Notes under the pieces: generated by a model
Seen by the model: the letters and a program-made list of their open reading frames with translations, nothing else
Database searches by the model: none
Told to the model about the DNA's origin: nothing
Source of the DNA: Prorocentrum cordatum
Taxonomy: Eukaryota > Sar > Dinophyceae > Prorocentrales > Prorocentraceae
Length of the DNA stretch: 64,000 bases
Direction: 5' to 3'
NCBI GenBank assembly: GCA_963575745.1
Contig: CAUYUJ010018305.1
Span: 300,586 to 364,585, forward strand
Position numbers and translations under genes: made by a program
In this document: piece after piece, positions 1-10,452 of the stretch
Layout of the letters: each line of letters begins with the position of its first letter
Numbering within the stretch: the first letter of the stretch is position 1

Positions 1-507
1 ACTCGAGAGCGCACTGGGATGCCGCACTGTAGCATCAGAAGGGGCAGGAAATGAGGGGGAGCGCATTGGAAGCATGAGTAGGTTAGCTCCCAGTCAAGGG
101 GGGGAAATTCGTTACTTTTCTCCCTCTGCTTCCTCCCCCTCCCCCTCTTCCTGCACTTTGCTCACGCCCTTCTCTCGCGCCATAGCCGTTTTGGGGCACC
201 CGCCACCGCCCCATCTGACCTCCAGCATATAGGTCACGCCAGTGAATGCACGAATAGATTTGTGTAGGGTCTAGCAATATCTCTCAATACCCCTCAGGCG
301 CTAGCACTGTTTGGGGCATTTCATGGTGGCGCATAGATTCGCTTGCCGGCGCGGGCCGTTTGCTCGCGCAACGAAGCGCGAATGCCGCGACGGTGGCGAC
401 AAGCACTCCCAGGGTCGAGCGAGCGAGGAAAATGTGTGAATTATTAGGATGTTCCCAGCGAGAGCGCGATTCTTTCATGCATTCTGAGGAAATATCAGGC
501 GGGAGCC
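1..507. other. No gene recognised; low-copy GC-rich DNA
   Basis: Two short open frames on the - strand (83-277 and 284-478) have no recognisable domain and no splice or translation context. I see no repeat family shared with the rest of the window. Confidence 0.5.
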
Positions 508-1467
508 GTTGTTGTTGTTGTTGAACATTATTAATTCTAAAGAATAATTATTGTTGGGGCCCCTGGTGCACGGCCCCCCTGCGCCGCCTAGGCCGCAGCT
601 ACATTTTCATCATTTTCGTGAGGAAGCCTCAGGTAATACGATGTCATCAAGATCCGGTTGTTTTGTTGTAATCCGTTTTCCCTTGCAAAAAACACTATAA
701 AATGACATTTCTTGTTCTAATATAATCAAATTTCAAGAATCCCTTGCAAAAAATAAGGTAAAGTGGACATTCGCGCGCGCAAGACGAAATCCTTCCAAAA
801 GCTTAGTGTTCGGAGCGATTTTAACATAAAAACATCAAAAAACCAATGGTTTTTCAACAAAAAATTGTCAAAATCTCATCCCGCGCGCTCTTGCGGATTC
901 GTAGGAAACCCAACACTTTTTAAACATTTCTGTCAAACGGGCTTTTGCGAGCAACTTTTTCGAACTTCTGCGACAACGGTTGCGCACCTGCCAGGGCCAT
1001 CATCCCTGTCAAATAATACCATGCGGGACACATTCGTTTTTTCTTCGCGCGCGCACGCCGAAATCTCCAAAAACCATTGGGCTTCTTAAGAATTTTAGCA
1101 CCGCGCATCATAAAATCACACGAATCGCACCGTAGGTCCTCGAAAAACACCTGCACGACTTTTCAAAATTTCTACCCGCTTAACAACTTCTGTGGGTGTA
1201 CGAACGTAGGCTTAACAACTTCTGTGGGTGTGTACTCCACGCCAGTGTAGTAGCCACGGTCGTCCGCAGGCCACGAAGTGAAGTGTCCGAACGTCATAGG
1301 GCGGGAAGCTGGGTGTGGGTGGTGGCGAAGAGTCGTGTGGATATTTGGTAGAGCTTGCACTGCCCCCCCACAAAGTGGGGGTATTGGCTGGCGTCGCATG
1401 AAAACCCTGGCACTGGTGAGAACACTGAGCGTTCGGGTAAAGTGATTGTTGTTGTTGTTGTTGTTGT
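508..1467 (+). repeat. Family A microsatellite-bounded element, copy 1
   Basis: The element begins in a short TTG array (508-520) and ends in another (1447-1467). Nearly the same sequence recurs at 4118-5027 and 23037-24255. The head contains a small palindrome (TTATTCTAAAGAATAA type; this copy reads TTAATTCTAAAGAATAA). The interior is AT-richer than its surroundings. The 3' part has a hairpin of a C run, CACAAAGTG and a G run near 1363-1380, about 70 bases before the terminal TTG array. This copy has an internal duplication of about 30 bp near 1175-1235. A 108-codon frame at 763-1089 is open in copies 1 and 3 but starts with GTG and resembles nothing known, so I do not call it a gene. Confidence 0.8.
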
Positions 1468-1484
1468 AAACATGGGGCCGAAAA

Positions 1485-1612
1485 CATAATTCTGATACTC
1501 AGGACCTTCCCTAATAAAAAAACAGGGTGCCAGCCCCTGGAAGGACACTTCATTGGGAAAAAGCACCATGTGCCCCGGAGGGGGGATCAACAATACTTAG
1601 TCTTCAGTAGTG
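1485..1612 (-). repeat. Inverted fragment of the family C/D head
   Basis: Read on the - strand this matches the heads at 8548-8700, 17990-18130 and 19510-19660: a TTGTTGATC start, a G/C-rich stretch, then CACCCTGTTTTTTTAT and a GGGAAGGTC block. It is truncated. Confidence 0.7.
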
Positions 1613-1632
1613 AGAGTTCAACAACAACAACA

Positions 1633-1718
1633 GCCCCCACCTCAAAACTTCAGTTCAGCCAGGCGCCCACGGACAGTGAATGACCGTTCGGCCCCCTTCA
1701 TTCTGATATACGTATACG
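1633..1718. repeat. Direct repeat of about 86 bp (left copy)
   Basis: This segment recurs in direct orientation at 2103-2190. Shared blocks include TTCAGCCAGGCGCCCA, GGACAGTGAA and CCCTTCATTCTGATA, followed by ATACGTATAC here and ATATATATAC in the other copy. The two copies flank the GGTGGGTCGC minisatellite. Confidence 0.7.
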
Positions 1719-1754
1719 TAGCACCCCGCAGCTGCGGATTAGAGTGAGGGGGCG

Positions 1755-1862
1755 GTGGGGACGTCGGCAGTTCATGAGGCTCTGAGGAAGCCCGCCGCAG
1801 GCGCCTCATGTTTATACATTCTACAACGAGCCCGCCGCAGGCGCTGATTTTTTCGTTAAAAC
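1755..1862. repeat. Left arm of an inverted repeat
   Basis: Segments such as GAAGCCCGCCGCAGGCGC and ACGAGCCCGCCGCAGGCGC, plus the adjoining minisatellite, occur in reverse complement at 3318-3440. The two arms enclose about 1.2 kb that contains a C/D-type element. Confidence 0.7.
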
Positions 1863-1865
1863 ATG

Positions 1866-2042
1866 TGGGTGGGCCGCGGGGTGGTCACGTGTGAGACGCG
1901 GGTGGGCCGCGGATGGGTCGCAGGGCGGGTCGCGGGTGGGTCGCGGGTGGGTCGCAAGTGGGTGGCGGGTGGGTGCAGGCGGGTCGCGGGTGGGTCGTGG
2001 GCCGGGCCGCGGGCGGGTCCTTGGCCGGGTCGCGGGGGGGAC
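1866..2042 (+). repeat. GGTGGGTCGC-type minisatellite
   Basis: Imperfect tandem copies of a unit of about 10 bp (GGTGGGTCGC / GGGCCGGGTC variants). The reverse complement array lies at 3077-3322. The open frames here, in several frames on both strands, are by-products of the array. Confidence 0.85.
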
Positions 2043-2102
2043 GGCGACGACAAACAACAACAAACAGCAAACACGAAACAACAAACAACATTAATATCCA
2101 AT

Positions 2103-2190
2103 CCCCACCGCAAAACCTCACTTCAGCCACGCGCCCAGGGACAGTGAAAGACCCGTCGGCCCCTTCATTCTGATACATATATATATATAC
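2103..2190. repeat. Direct repeat of about 86 bp (right copy)
   Basis: Second copy of the 1633-1718 segment. It ends in a short TA-dinucleotide run. Confidence 0.7.
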
Positions 2191-2217
2191 ATATACATAC
2201 ATGTCTAGAGAGTTATT

Positions 2218-2979
2218 ATTGTTGATCATCGGAAACGGTTCTGGGCGCTCTCGCTGCGACGCCGGTTAGATTTTTTCTGAAAACGAGGCTCCCGTCGAAA
2301 GTGGGCTCTTAGAGCCCCAGCTGCGACGACAACGGCTCCCGCTCGATACTTCCTCACTATTTATCCCGAGACACCCTGGCCAGAGAGGCCCCCGAACTCA
2401 GGAACGGCGCTCTCGCTCGAGACCCAGTCGCAATTCAGTCAAGTTGGCGGGGGCCCAGCTACGACAAGCGCTCCTGCTTGATAGTTCCTCACGATTTACT
2501 CAAAGCCCCTGGCCACGAAGGCCCCCGAACTCAAGAACGGCGCTCTCGCTCGAGACTTTCTCACGATTCACTCAAATTGGTGGAGGCCCAAATGCGACGA
2601 CAAGGGCTCCCGTTCGATACTTCCTCAAGATGTATTCGCAGAGGCCCTTGCCAGAGAGGCCCCCGATCTCAAAAATAGCGCTCTCACTCGAACTTTTTCG
2701 TAATTCAAGCACGTTGGTGGAGGCCCAGACACGGCGACAAAGGTTCCTGTTCGATATTTCTCAACACGTATTCCGAGAGCCCTTGGCCTGGCCAGAGAGG
2801 CCCCTTAATTCAGGAACGGCGATCTTGCTCGAGAGTTTCTCGCACTGCAGTCAGTGGCCGACAAGGAAAATATTCCCCCGAAAGGGGGTGCGATCGAAGA
2901 CGAGGTGGGCGGGTATCGAGGGTTGGAGTATACAGAATGCAAAACACGCGTGCCAGTAAGAGCGAGCAGTCTTAACATT
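2218..2979 (+). repeat. C/D-type element, divergent copy
   Basis: The head starts at a short TTG tract with TTATTATTGTTGATC. The body is degenerate repeats of a unit near 40 bp (CTCCCGCTCGATACTTCCTC.. type). It ends in the conserved D tail (about 2860-2978), which holds a hairpin of CCCCC, GAAA and GGGGG, then GCGATCGAAGACGA, GGCGGGTATCGAGGG and GAGCGAGCAGTCTTAA. A TTG array follows directly. Confidence 0.75.
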
Positions 2980-3075
2980 ATTGTTGTTGGTGTTGTTGTT
3001 ACCGTTGTTGTTGTTGTTGTTGTTGTTGTTGATGCTGTTGTTTTTGTTTTTTGTTTTTTGCTTGTTGTCGTCGTC
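2979..3075 (+). repeat. TTG array
   Basis: A TTG-rich tract that degenerates into TTTTTG and GTCGTC. It joins the D tail to the inverted minisatellite. Confidence 0.9.
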
Positions 3076-3076
3076 C

Positions 3077-3322
3077 CCCACGCGACCCGGCCCGGTACCC
3101 GCCCGCGGCCCGGCCCGCGACCCCCCCGCGACCCTGCCCGCGAGCCACCCGCGACCCACCCGCCACCCACCCGCGACCCACCCCGCGACCCACCCCATGA
3201 CCCACCCGCGACCCACCCGCCATCCACCCGCGACCCACCCGCGACCTACCCGTGACCTTTGCGACCCATCCGCGACCCACCCGCGACCCACTCGCGACCC
3301 ACCCCGCGACCCACCCACATTG
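3077..3322 (-). repeat. Minisatellite, reverse complement of 1866-2042
   Basis: Tandem CGACCCACCC units, the complement of the left array. Reading is open in all frames because of the low-complexity composition. Confidence 0.85.
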
Positions 3323-3440
3323 CTTTAGCGAAAAAAATCGGCGCCTGCGGCGGGCTCGTTGTATGCTTTGAAAAGATCAAGCGCTTGCGGCGGGCTTCCT
3401 CAGAGCCTCGCAAACTGCCGACGTCCCCGCCTCACTCTTG
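3318..3440. repeat. Right arm of the inverted repeat
   Basis: Carries GCGCCTGCGGCGGGCTCGT and GCTTGCGGCGGGCTTCCT, the complement of the left arm at 1755-1862. Confidence 0.7.
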
Positions 3441-3469
3441 TCCGCAATTGCGGGTTGTTACGTTCGTAT

Positions 3470-3842
3470 ACATATGTAGCTGTATCTGTATCTGTATCTG
3501 TATTTATAGTTATAAGGTCACGCACACATGCATGTACATGTTTATCTGCATGTATAAGTTTAGGTAGTATATACAAATAGTTTTTTAGGTACATGTGTAT
3601 ATGTTTATGTATGTGTATGTGTTGGTATGTTTATGTAATACATGTGTACATGTACATGTTAGTATGCATCTGAATATGTATATGCATATTCGTATGCATA
3701 TGTGTATGAATATGCATACTTATAGGTATCTGACTATTCTTATATATATATGTATGTATGTCTGTATGTCTGTATGTTTGTATGTCAGTCTGTATGTATG
3801 TATGCATGTATGTACGTATGTATATGTATGTATATACATGTG
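3470..3842 (+). repeat. Degenerate TGTA/ATGT microsatellite tract
   Basis: Mixed TGTATC, ATGT, ATGC and CTGT units with TATA runs. The Met/Tyr/Cys-rich frame across it is an artefact. From 3843 to 4117 I see only AT-moderate DNA with repeated TTTCGCGC words and no gene. Confidence 0.8.
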
Positions 3843-4117
3843 TGGCCAGGAAGACTCTGATTTTGGTCCACGTCGGCTAACACTCTGCTTTATGTGCAAT
3901 CAGCTTTTCTAAGCTTCGCGTTCTGTTTCTCCGCATCTTTCTGCATTTCGCACTTGCCGCATTTTTTGTACACATCACACATTTTGCATATGCGTATTTG
4001 TCATATTTTCGCATTTGTCTCGCTTTTCTAATTTTAGCGCCTTTTTTCCCTTTGGTGAAAACTATTGGTTTCTGTCTAACGTTTCGCGCCTTTCGCGCTT
4101 TTCGATCTATGTCTACT

Positions 4118-4149
4118 TGTTGTTGTTGTCGTCGTCGTCGTCGTCGTCG

Positions 4150-4190
<41 letters not shown>

Positions 4191-4951
4191 GAACATTATT
4201 TATTCTAAAGAATAATTATTGTTGGGCCCCCTGGTGCGCGCCCCCCCTGCGCCGCCTAGGCCGCAGCTACATTTTCATCATTTTCGTGAGGAAGCCTCAG
4301 AAAAGAGGGTGTGTACAGGATCCGGTTGTTTTGTTGTAATCCGCTTTCCCTTGCAAAAAACAATAGAAAATGACATTTCTTGTTCTAATATAATCAAATT
4401 TCAAGAATCCCTTGCAAAAAATAAGGTAAAGTGGACATTCGCGCGCGCAAGACGAAATCCTTCCAAAAGCTTAGTGTTCGGAACGATTTTAACATAAAAA
4501 CATCAAAAAACCAATGGTTTTTCAACAAAAAAATGTCAAAATCTCATCCCGCGCGCTCTTGCGGATTCGTAGGAAACCCAACACTTTTTAAACATTTCTG
4601 TCAAACGGGCTTTTGCGAGCAACTTTTTCGAACTTCTGCAACAACGGTTGCGCACCTGCCAGGGCCATCATCCCTGTCAAATAATACCATGCGGGACACA
4701 TTCGTTTTTTCTTCGCGCGCGCACGCCGTCGTCGTCGGCCGCGGGGCCCTGAATAGTAGCCACGGTCGTCCGCATGCCACGAAGTGAAGTGTCCGAACGT
4801 CATAGGGCGGGAAGCTGGGTGTGGGTGGTGGCGAAGAGTCGTTTGGAAATTTGGTAGAGCTTGAACCGGCCCCCCCACAAAGTGGGGGTATTGCCCGCCT
4901 CCTATGAAAACCCTGGCACTGGTGAGAACGGAGTGTCCCCACGTGCTAGTA

Positions 4952-5017
<66 letters not shown>

Positions 5018-5027
5018 ATTGTTGTCT
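4118..5027 (+). repeat. Family A element, copy 2
   Basis: Opens with TTG/TCG arrays (4118-4190), matches copies 1 and 3 closely through the AT-rich interior, and closes with a long TTG array (4953-5027). It lacks the segment matching about 1060-1240 of copy 1. A short GTCGTCGTCGGCCGCGG joint (about 4729-4750) replaces it. Confidence 0.85.
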
Positions 5028-5230
5028 GACTTTTCGCGCTTTTCGGATGTTTTGTTCAAAGCTGATTTTCGTGTTTTTGCATGGTTCTACTTTTTTCACT
5101 TTTCCATTTTTCCCAGGCTTACTCGAATCGTGTTGCTGCTTTCACGCATCTCGGGTTCCTCATATTTTCTACCTTGCCGCACTTCTCGCGTCTCGCTCCA
5201 GGTGAACGGGACGCTTGTTCAGGCGGCTCA

Positions 5231-5456
5231 GTCTCTCCCTCCCCCCTCCCTCTGCCCCGCTCCCTCCCCCCCCGTCCCCCCGCTCTGCCCCGCTCCCTCC
5301 CCTCCCCTCCCTCTGCCCCGCTCCCTCTGCCCCGCTCCCGCCCTCTGCCCCGCTCCCCCTCCCTCCCTCCCTCTGCCCCGCTCCCTCTGCCCCGCTCCCT
5401 CCGTCCCCCACCCCCCCCCGCTCCCTCAACCCCCTCCGCTCCTCCCCCCCCCCTGG
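5231..5456 (+). repeat. C-rich minisatellite (TGCCCCGCTCCCTC unit)
   Basis: About 14-bp units of TGCCCCGCTCCCTC with variants. The complementary strand reads as Gly/Arg/Glu-rich frames, which are artefacts. Confidence 0.8.
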
Positions 5457-5948
5457 CGAGCCGGCCCGTGGAACCACTGGCGGCCTCGAGCGGCGGCGGG
5501 GTCCTGGGCGCAGCCGCTGCCCACGAGACGGTGGACGTGGAGACCGTCTTTGCGGCGGTTGCGCCGCAGTAGTCGTGCCCAAACGGTCGGAGTCCTGCAG
5601 GAATGCCGACACCACCGCCGCCGACGCCATCAGCTGTGGCCACCGCCGCCGCCGCCGCTGTAGCCACCGCCGCCCGCCGCACCACCTCCGTTCCCCTCCC
5701 CTTCCCGCCTCCCTCCTGCCCTCCCTGGTGGCACCGACAGTCGCAGAGGGCCCCAGGAGGAGTTCCCCCTTTCATTGCAAATGCACCCACAATGGCTTGC
5801 CGGCCGCACGGTTCAACAGGCAATGGCCCTCCAGACATTTTCCCCGCCGCAGAGCATGAAGACGAATACAGATGCAGCTATTTGCGTGTACGCCACCTCA
5901 GTATCCATTGTTTTCTTTGCGTTGTGCACTGTGACGATACTGCGAACG
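5457..5948. other. GC-rich segment without a supported gene
   Basis: All frames show GCC/GCN runs. One short frame (about 5456-5572) reads like an exon end but has no splice support. No family recognised. Confidence 0.35.
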
Positions 5949-6473
5949 TCAAGTCGGAATTCCTCTGGGGCCATTGTGACCTAGCAGGGTCGAAGGCATG
6001 AGTTGAACTGCCACAGGGAATAGGCTTCTGATTTGGAAGACTGAAGTCCTTGACATACTGGACTTCGTATTTAGGAGGGCGTGGAACAGTGTTCGATCAA
6101 TCAGTAGCAGCTGAAGGAAAGATGGTAGCCAAGGGGCATGTAGAACAATCGGCAGTTGGGGTAAGCTATCAGAGAAGATGTGGGATAAGGTGAGGCAGCA
6201 CGAAGCTTGGCGAAGTTCTCGGGGGCAAGCGAGGTGTCGAATGTGCTGCGGAAGGATGTCCACAACGTTCACTTCGAGGCTTCCAGGGCTCACGTCTTCG
6301 AACATGTTCGGCGGTGTGAGGGGGGCGGCTTTCTCATCAGGCAGAGGGCTTCGTAAGCGCCCTCCCGCCTCCTGTGGGGCTCTCTTAGAAGCCCCCGGGC
6401 CTCTGTAAGAAGGCCCCTGCCTTGTGACGAGACCGCTCCGTTCGCGCCACCCTCCTCTGCGGGCAGCGAACAT
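5949..6473 (-). CDS. Hypothetical ORF, 174 codons, unassigned
   Basis: The stretch from about 6300 down to 5949 has more even composition than its neighbours and reads as a hydrophobic/polar mixture (motifs such as FEDVSPGSLEVNVVDI and LPQLPIVLHAPWLPSFL). It is bounded by a foldback-like CTTCT/AGAAG segment at about 6325-6425 and by GGA arrays. I recognise no domain, and the upstream part (6310-6473) crosses the foldback. It may be a chance frame or a piece of an old retroelement. Confidence 0.25.
   Translation of the reverse strand: MFAARRGGWRERSGLVTRQGPSYRGPGASKRAPQEAGGRLRSPLPDEKAAPLTPPNMFEDVSPGSLEVNVVDILPQHIRHLACPRELRQASCCLTLSHIFSDSLPQLPIVLHAPWLPSFLQLLLIDRTLFHALLNTKSSMSRTSVFQIRSLFPVAVQLMPSTLLGHNGPRGIPT
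6325..6425. repeat. Foldback-like segment (degraded)
   Basis: Alternating GCTCTCTTAGAAGCCCC and CTCTGTAAGAAGGCCCC words resemble the better preserved foldback elements at 26386, 27736, 39818 and 44410. The terminal repeats are not clear here. Confidence 0.4.
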
Positions 6474-6720
6474 GTTGCCGCGCCACCGCCATCTTCAATA
6501 CTTCTTCTCGTACTCCTCCTCCTCCTCCTCCTTTCTTCCTCCTCGTCCTCCTTCTCCTCCTCTGCAGAGTGCTTGTTTTTCTGGTGATGGCCTGTGCCGC
6601 TGCTGCTGCCGATACCAACAATACATGTCTGGATGGCCGATGCCGTGCCGGCAGCGCCACGGCGAGGGCGGCGAGGGCAAGGACGTTTTCCCTTCTCCCA
6701 GCAGTGCTTGCAGGAGAAGG

Positions 6721-6875
6721 AGTAGGAGGAGGAGAAGGAGGAGGAGGAGGAGGAGGAGGAGGAGGAGGAGGAGGAGAAGGAGGAGGAGGAGGAGGAGGAG
6801 GAGGAGGAGGAGGAGGAGGAGGAGGAGGAGAAGGAGGAGGAGGAGGAGAAGGAGGAGGAGGAGGAGGAGGAGAAG
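6721..6875 (+). repeat. GGA array
   Basis: About 150 bp of GGA with a few GAA interruptions. A short CTC-rich tract lies upstream at 6508-6560. Confidence 0.95.
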
Positions 6876-7587
6876 GACCAGTGTGAACCCAAAAGTCATC
6901 AACGATGTTTGAATTAACCCTTCCTCCAAGCTCCCTCTTCATATGCCCCTACAAGGGTTCATTTCCATTGAGGGAACTGCCTCGTTGGAAGACAGTCGTT
7001 TGAAGATCCTGAAGCATGCCGAAACATTGTTCTCGGGAGGATTTCAACGCCACGTATCAACTTGACTGCTGCGTCTTGACGATCCGGAATCGTGCCAGAG
7101 CGTCATTTGTGAGACTTCAACACCGCGAATCAACATAACTGTTGCACCCGCGTAATCCTGAATCCTTCAAGATCACGATTTCTGGTGCGTTGATCATGGG
7201 AATCCGTGAAACTCTTGCAAATTTTCAAAAGGAATGTGCGCGGCGCTAAGGCGAGAGCCACGTTTTGAAAAGGAACCGCCCTCAATCCGTAAAACTCTTG
7301 ATGCAGTTTTTTAAAACGAATGTGCACGGCGCAAAGGCGAGAGCCATATTTTTAAAACCACCCGCCCTCAACCCGTGACAATTTTGCAAACTTTACACAC
7401 GAATGTGGACGGCGCTGAGGCGAGAGCCACATTTTGAAAACCACCCGCCCTCCATCTGTGAAGCTGTTGTCACTTTCAAAGCTTCAGAGTCATAAATGGC
7501 GAGGGGGTCTCAGTCGAAACGCCCAGCCCGGCCTGAAAACAGGCCCTGGGGTGCGACAAGAAGAAGTTCTTCATAAGGAGAAGGAAT
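6876..7587 (+). repeat. Family E element, copy 1
   Basis: Bounded by GGA arrays. It has a head (GACCAGTGTGAACCC, CATCAACGATGTT), a middle of units of about 70 bp (GAAGATCCTGAAGCATGCC.., ..CTTGACGATCCGGAATCGTG), then units of about 81 bp (ACGAATGTGCGCGGCGC.., ..AGAGCCACATTTTGAAAA), then a tail (GCTTCAGAGTCATAAATGG, GAAACGCCCAGCC, TTCTTCATAAGG). No frame is conserved between copies. Confidence 0.85.
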
Positions 7588-7725
7588 GGAGGAGGAGGAG
7601 GAGGAGGAGGAGGAGGAGGAGGAGGAGGAGGAGGAGGAGGAGAGGAAAAGGAGGAGGAGGAGGAGGAGTAGAGAGGAGGAGGAGGAGGGCGAGGAGGAGG
7701 AGGAGGAGGAGGAGGAGGGGGCTCG
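7588..7725 (+). repeat. GGA array
   Basis: Nearly pure GGA with short AGGAAAA and GTAGA interruptions, directly after the family E tail. Confidence 0.95.
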
Positions 7726-8159
7726 TTCCCACTTCGCCAGTGAGTGCTTGGCTGGCGCTTGAGAAGCCTCTCCGCTCGGGGGCGCCCGGGGCCGCCTCGT
7801 GGCCGCCCCGTGCGCTGGCCTCGACTCCGCCCCGTGCGCTTCTCCGCTGGTGGGCCTCTGCAGCCGCCCCGCGGCCGCCCCGTGCGCTGGCGGCCTGCAA
7901 GGCTCTCGCCGGAGGGGCGCCCCCGGCTCGCCGCGTGCGCCGCCCCGTGCGCCGGCTTCCGCTGCCGGGGGCCCTGCGCGCGTGGGGCGCCGTTCGTGGC
8001 CGCCCGGTGGCCGCCCGGGTGCACTTGGCTGGCGCGCTGACTCCCGTTCTGCGGGAGAGCTTCAGTCTTCCCCCCGCCGAAGCGGGGGTAATCCGCGCCC
8101 CTGCGTTTTTGTTTTTTCGTTTTATTGTTTTTTTGTCTTGTTTTGTTGCGAATTGTTTT
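7726..8159. other. GC-rich segment without a supported gene
   Basis: Repeated words such as GGCCGCCCCGTGCGCTGGC suggest degenerate internal repetition. Open frames in several phases are Arg/Pro/Ala-rich with no domain. Confidence 0.4.
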
Positions 8160-8434
8160 TGATTGCTGTTGTTGTTGCTGCTGTTGCTGGTGCCTTTGCC
8201 ATTGCTGTTGTTGTTGCTGTTGTTGTTGTTGTTGCTGTTGCTCTTGCTGTTGCTGTTGCTGTTGTTGTTGTTGTTGCTGCCGCTGTTGTTGTTGTTGTTG
8301 TTGTTGTTGCTGTTGGTTGTTATTGTTGTTGTTGTTGTTGCTGCCGCTGTTGTTGTTGTTGTTGTTGCTGTTGGTTGTTATTGTTGTTGTTGTTGTTGCT
8401 GCTGCTGTTGTTGTTGTTATGGTTGTGGTTGTGG

Positions 8435-8466
<32 letters not shown>

Positions 8467-8492
8467 GGTGGTGTTGTTGCTGTTGCTGTTGC

Positions 8493-8547
<55 letters not shown>
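8160..8547 (+). repeat. TTG/CTG array
   Basis: About 390 bp of TTG with CTG, GTT-ATT and GGT variants. A higher-order unit near 60 bp (GTTGGTTATTGTTGTTGTTG..) is visible at about 8270-8400. Confidence 0.95.
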
Positions 8548-9005
8548 GAATTCTCATTTCTGAATATAACTCTTGTTGACCCCCCGTCCAGTGCACATTG
8601 TTTTTTCTCGATTGAAGTGCCCTTCCCGGGGCTCGCACCCTGTTTTTTGTTTGACAGGGAAAATCTTGAGGGTCAAATTGTGTCGTTGGCCCCCGGGTTA
8701 CAACAACAACGGCTCCCGCCTGAGAGTCCCTCACAAGTTAGCCAGGACCCCCGCTCTCGCCCGAGACTTCCTTGCATTTTATTCAGGAATCGCGCTCGCG
8801 CTTGGGACTTCCTTACACTTTATTCAGGAATCGCTCTCCCGGCGCTCTGGAGTCGCGCTCTCGCTGGAGATTTGCTTGCAATTTACTGAAGAATAGCGTC
8901 CTTTCGTTGGACACTCTTGTAATTTACTCAATCGCCGCGCTCCCGACACCCAGGCACCCAGGAGTCGCGCTCACGTGTAGGACTCCCTCACAGATTACCT
9001 AAGAA
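8548..9005 (+). repeat. C/D element head and body
   Basis: The head GAATTCTCATTTCTGAATA.. starts where the TTG array ends. It is followed by GCTCGCACCCTGTTTTTTGT and units near 40 bp (GAGACTTCCTTGCATTTTAT, TTCAGGAATCGCGCTC). It is homologous to 17990-18680 and 19510-19990. The matching D tail lies at 10573-10697, so the 21-bp minisatellite and TCG array lie inside one element. Confidence 0.8.
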
Positions 9006-10335
9006 TCGGGATCTCGCTGCCCTTCGTGGCCCCGTTGCAGCCCTTCGTGGCTCCCTCGCTTTGTTTCGTGGCCCCGTTGCAGCCCTTCGTGGCCCCCTCG
9101 CTGCCCTTCGTGGCCCCGTTGCAGCCCCTCGTGGCCTCCCCGCTGCCCTTCGCGGCCCCGTTGCAGCCCTTCGTGGCCCCCTCGCTTTGTTTCGTGGCCC
9201 CGTTGTAGCCCTTCGTGGCCTTCTCGCTGCTCTTCGTGGCCCCGTCGCAGCCCTTCGTGGCCCCGTTGCAGCCCTTCGCGGCCTCCTCGCTGCCCTTCGT
9301 GGCCCCCTCGCTGCTTTTCGTGGCCCCTATATATGTATGCCCTTCGTGGCCCCCGCTCGTTCGCGCCCGTGGTGGCCCCATAGGCATGCCTTTCGTGGCC
9401 CCGCTGTCGCCCTTCGTGGCCCCCTCGCTGCCCTTCGTGGCCCCGTTGCTGCCCTCAGTGGCCCCGTCCTTGCCCTCCGCGGCCCAGTATACGTATGCCC
9501 TTCGTGGCCCCCGCTCGTTCGCGCCCGTTGTGGCCCCATTATGCATGCCCTTCGTGGCCCCGCTGTCGCCTTTGTGGCCCCCTCGTGCCTACGTGGCCCG
9601 TTGCCCCTCAGTGGCCTCGTCCTTGCCTTCGCGGCCAGTATGCGTTATGCTCTTCGTTGCCCCGTTTGCAGCCCTTCGCGGCCCCACGCTCCCTTCGTGG
9701 CCCCGTGCAGCCCCTCGTGGCCTCCCCGCTGCCCTTCGTGGCCCCGTTGCAGCCCTTCGTGGCCCCCTCGCTTTGTTTCGTGGCCCCGTTGTAGCCCTTC
9801 GTGGCCTTCCGCTGCTCTTCGTGGCCCCGTCGCAGCCCTTCGTGGCCCCGTTGCAGCCCTTCGCGGCCTCCTCGCTGCCCTTCGTGGCCCCCTCACCCCC
9901 CCCCCGCTGCTTTTTCGTGGCCCCCCATATATGTATGCCCTCGTGGCCCCCGCCGTTCGTTTCGTGCCCCGCTGTCGCCCTTCGTGCCCCCTCGCTGCCT
10001 TCGTGGCCCCGTTACTGCCCTCCGTGGCCCCGTCCTTGCCCTCCGCGGCCCAGTATACGTATGCCTTCGTGGCCCCCGCTCGTTCGCGCCCGTGTGGCCC
10101 CATGTGCATGCCTTCCGTGGCCCCGCTGTCGCCATTTGTGTCCCCCTCACTGTCCTACGTGGCCCAGTTGCTACCCTCAGTGGCCCCATAGTTGCCTTCT
10201 GTGGCCCCGCATTATCTGCACTTCGTGGCCCCCGCTCGTTCGCGCTCTTCGTGGCCCCATACGCATTCCCTTCGTGTCCCCGCTGTCGCCCTTCGTGGCC
10301 TACTTCGTGCCCTTCGTGGCCCTGCTGTCGTTCTC
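9006..10335 (+). repeat. 21-bp minisatellite (GTGGCCCCGTTGCAGCCCTTC)
   Basis: About 60 copies of a 21-bp unit. A longer block (TATGTATGCCCTTCGTGGCC, then GCTCGTTCGCGCC) is inserted several times (about 9328, 9490, 9930, 10060, 10215). Because 21 is divisible by 3, frames stay open for hundreds of codons: + strand 9061-10191 and 9215-10693, - strand 8995-9546 (heptads of GATKGSE/GATKGCN type). There is no start context or flanking exon, so coding status is open. Confidence 0.9.
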
Positions 10336-10359
10336 TCTCGCTCTCGCTTTCGCTCGTCG

Positions 10360-10393
10360 TCGCCGTCGTCGTCGTCGTCGCCGTCGTCTTCGA

Positions 10394-10429
<36 letters not shown>

Positions 10430-10452
10430 GTCGTCGTCGTCGTCGTCGTGGT
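10360..10452 (+). repeat. TCG array
   Basis: Nearly pure TCG with two small interruptions, inside the C/D element. Confidence 0.9.

Noticed and set aside
180-205. Spliced-leader-like word (ATAGCCGTTTTGG)
   Set aside because: Only a partial resemblance to the dinoflagellate spliced leader core, on a strand with no downstream exon.
763-1089. 108-codon frame conserved among family A copies
   Set aside because: Copies are nearly identical throughout, so conservation of the frame shows nothing. GTG start, no domain, truncated differently in copy 2.
1633-2190. 86-bp direct repeats as LTRs
   Set aside because: The interior is only a minisatellite, with no primer-binding site, polypurine tract or coding region.
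9061-10191. 376- and 492-codon + strand frames as genes
   Set aside because: They are products of the 21-bp tandem unit, which keeps all frames open. No start or splice context and no domain.
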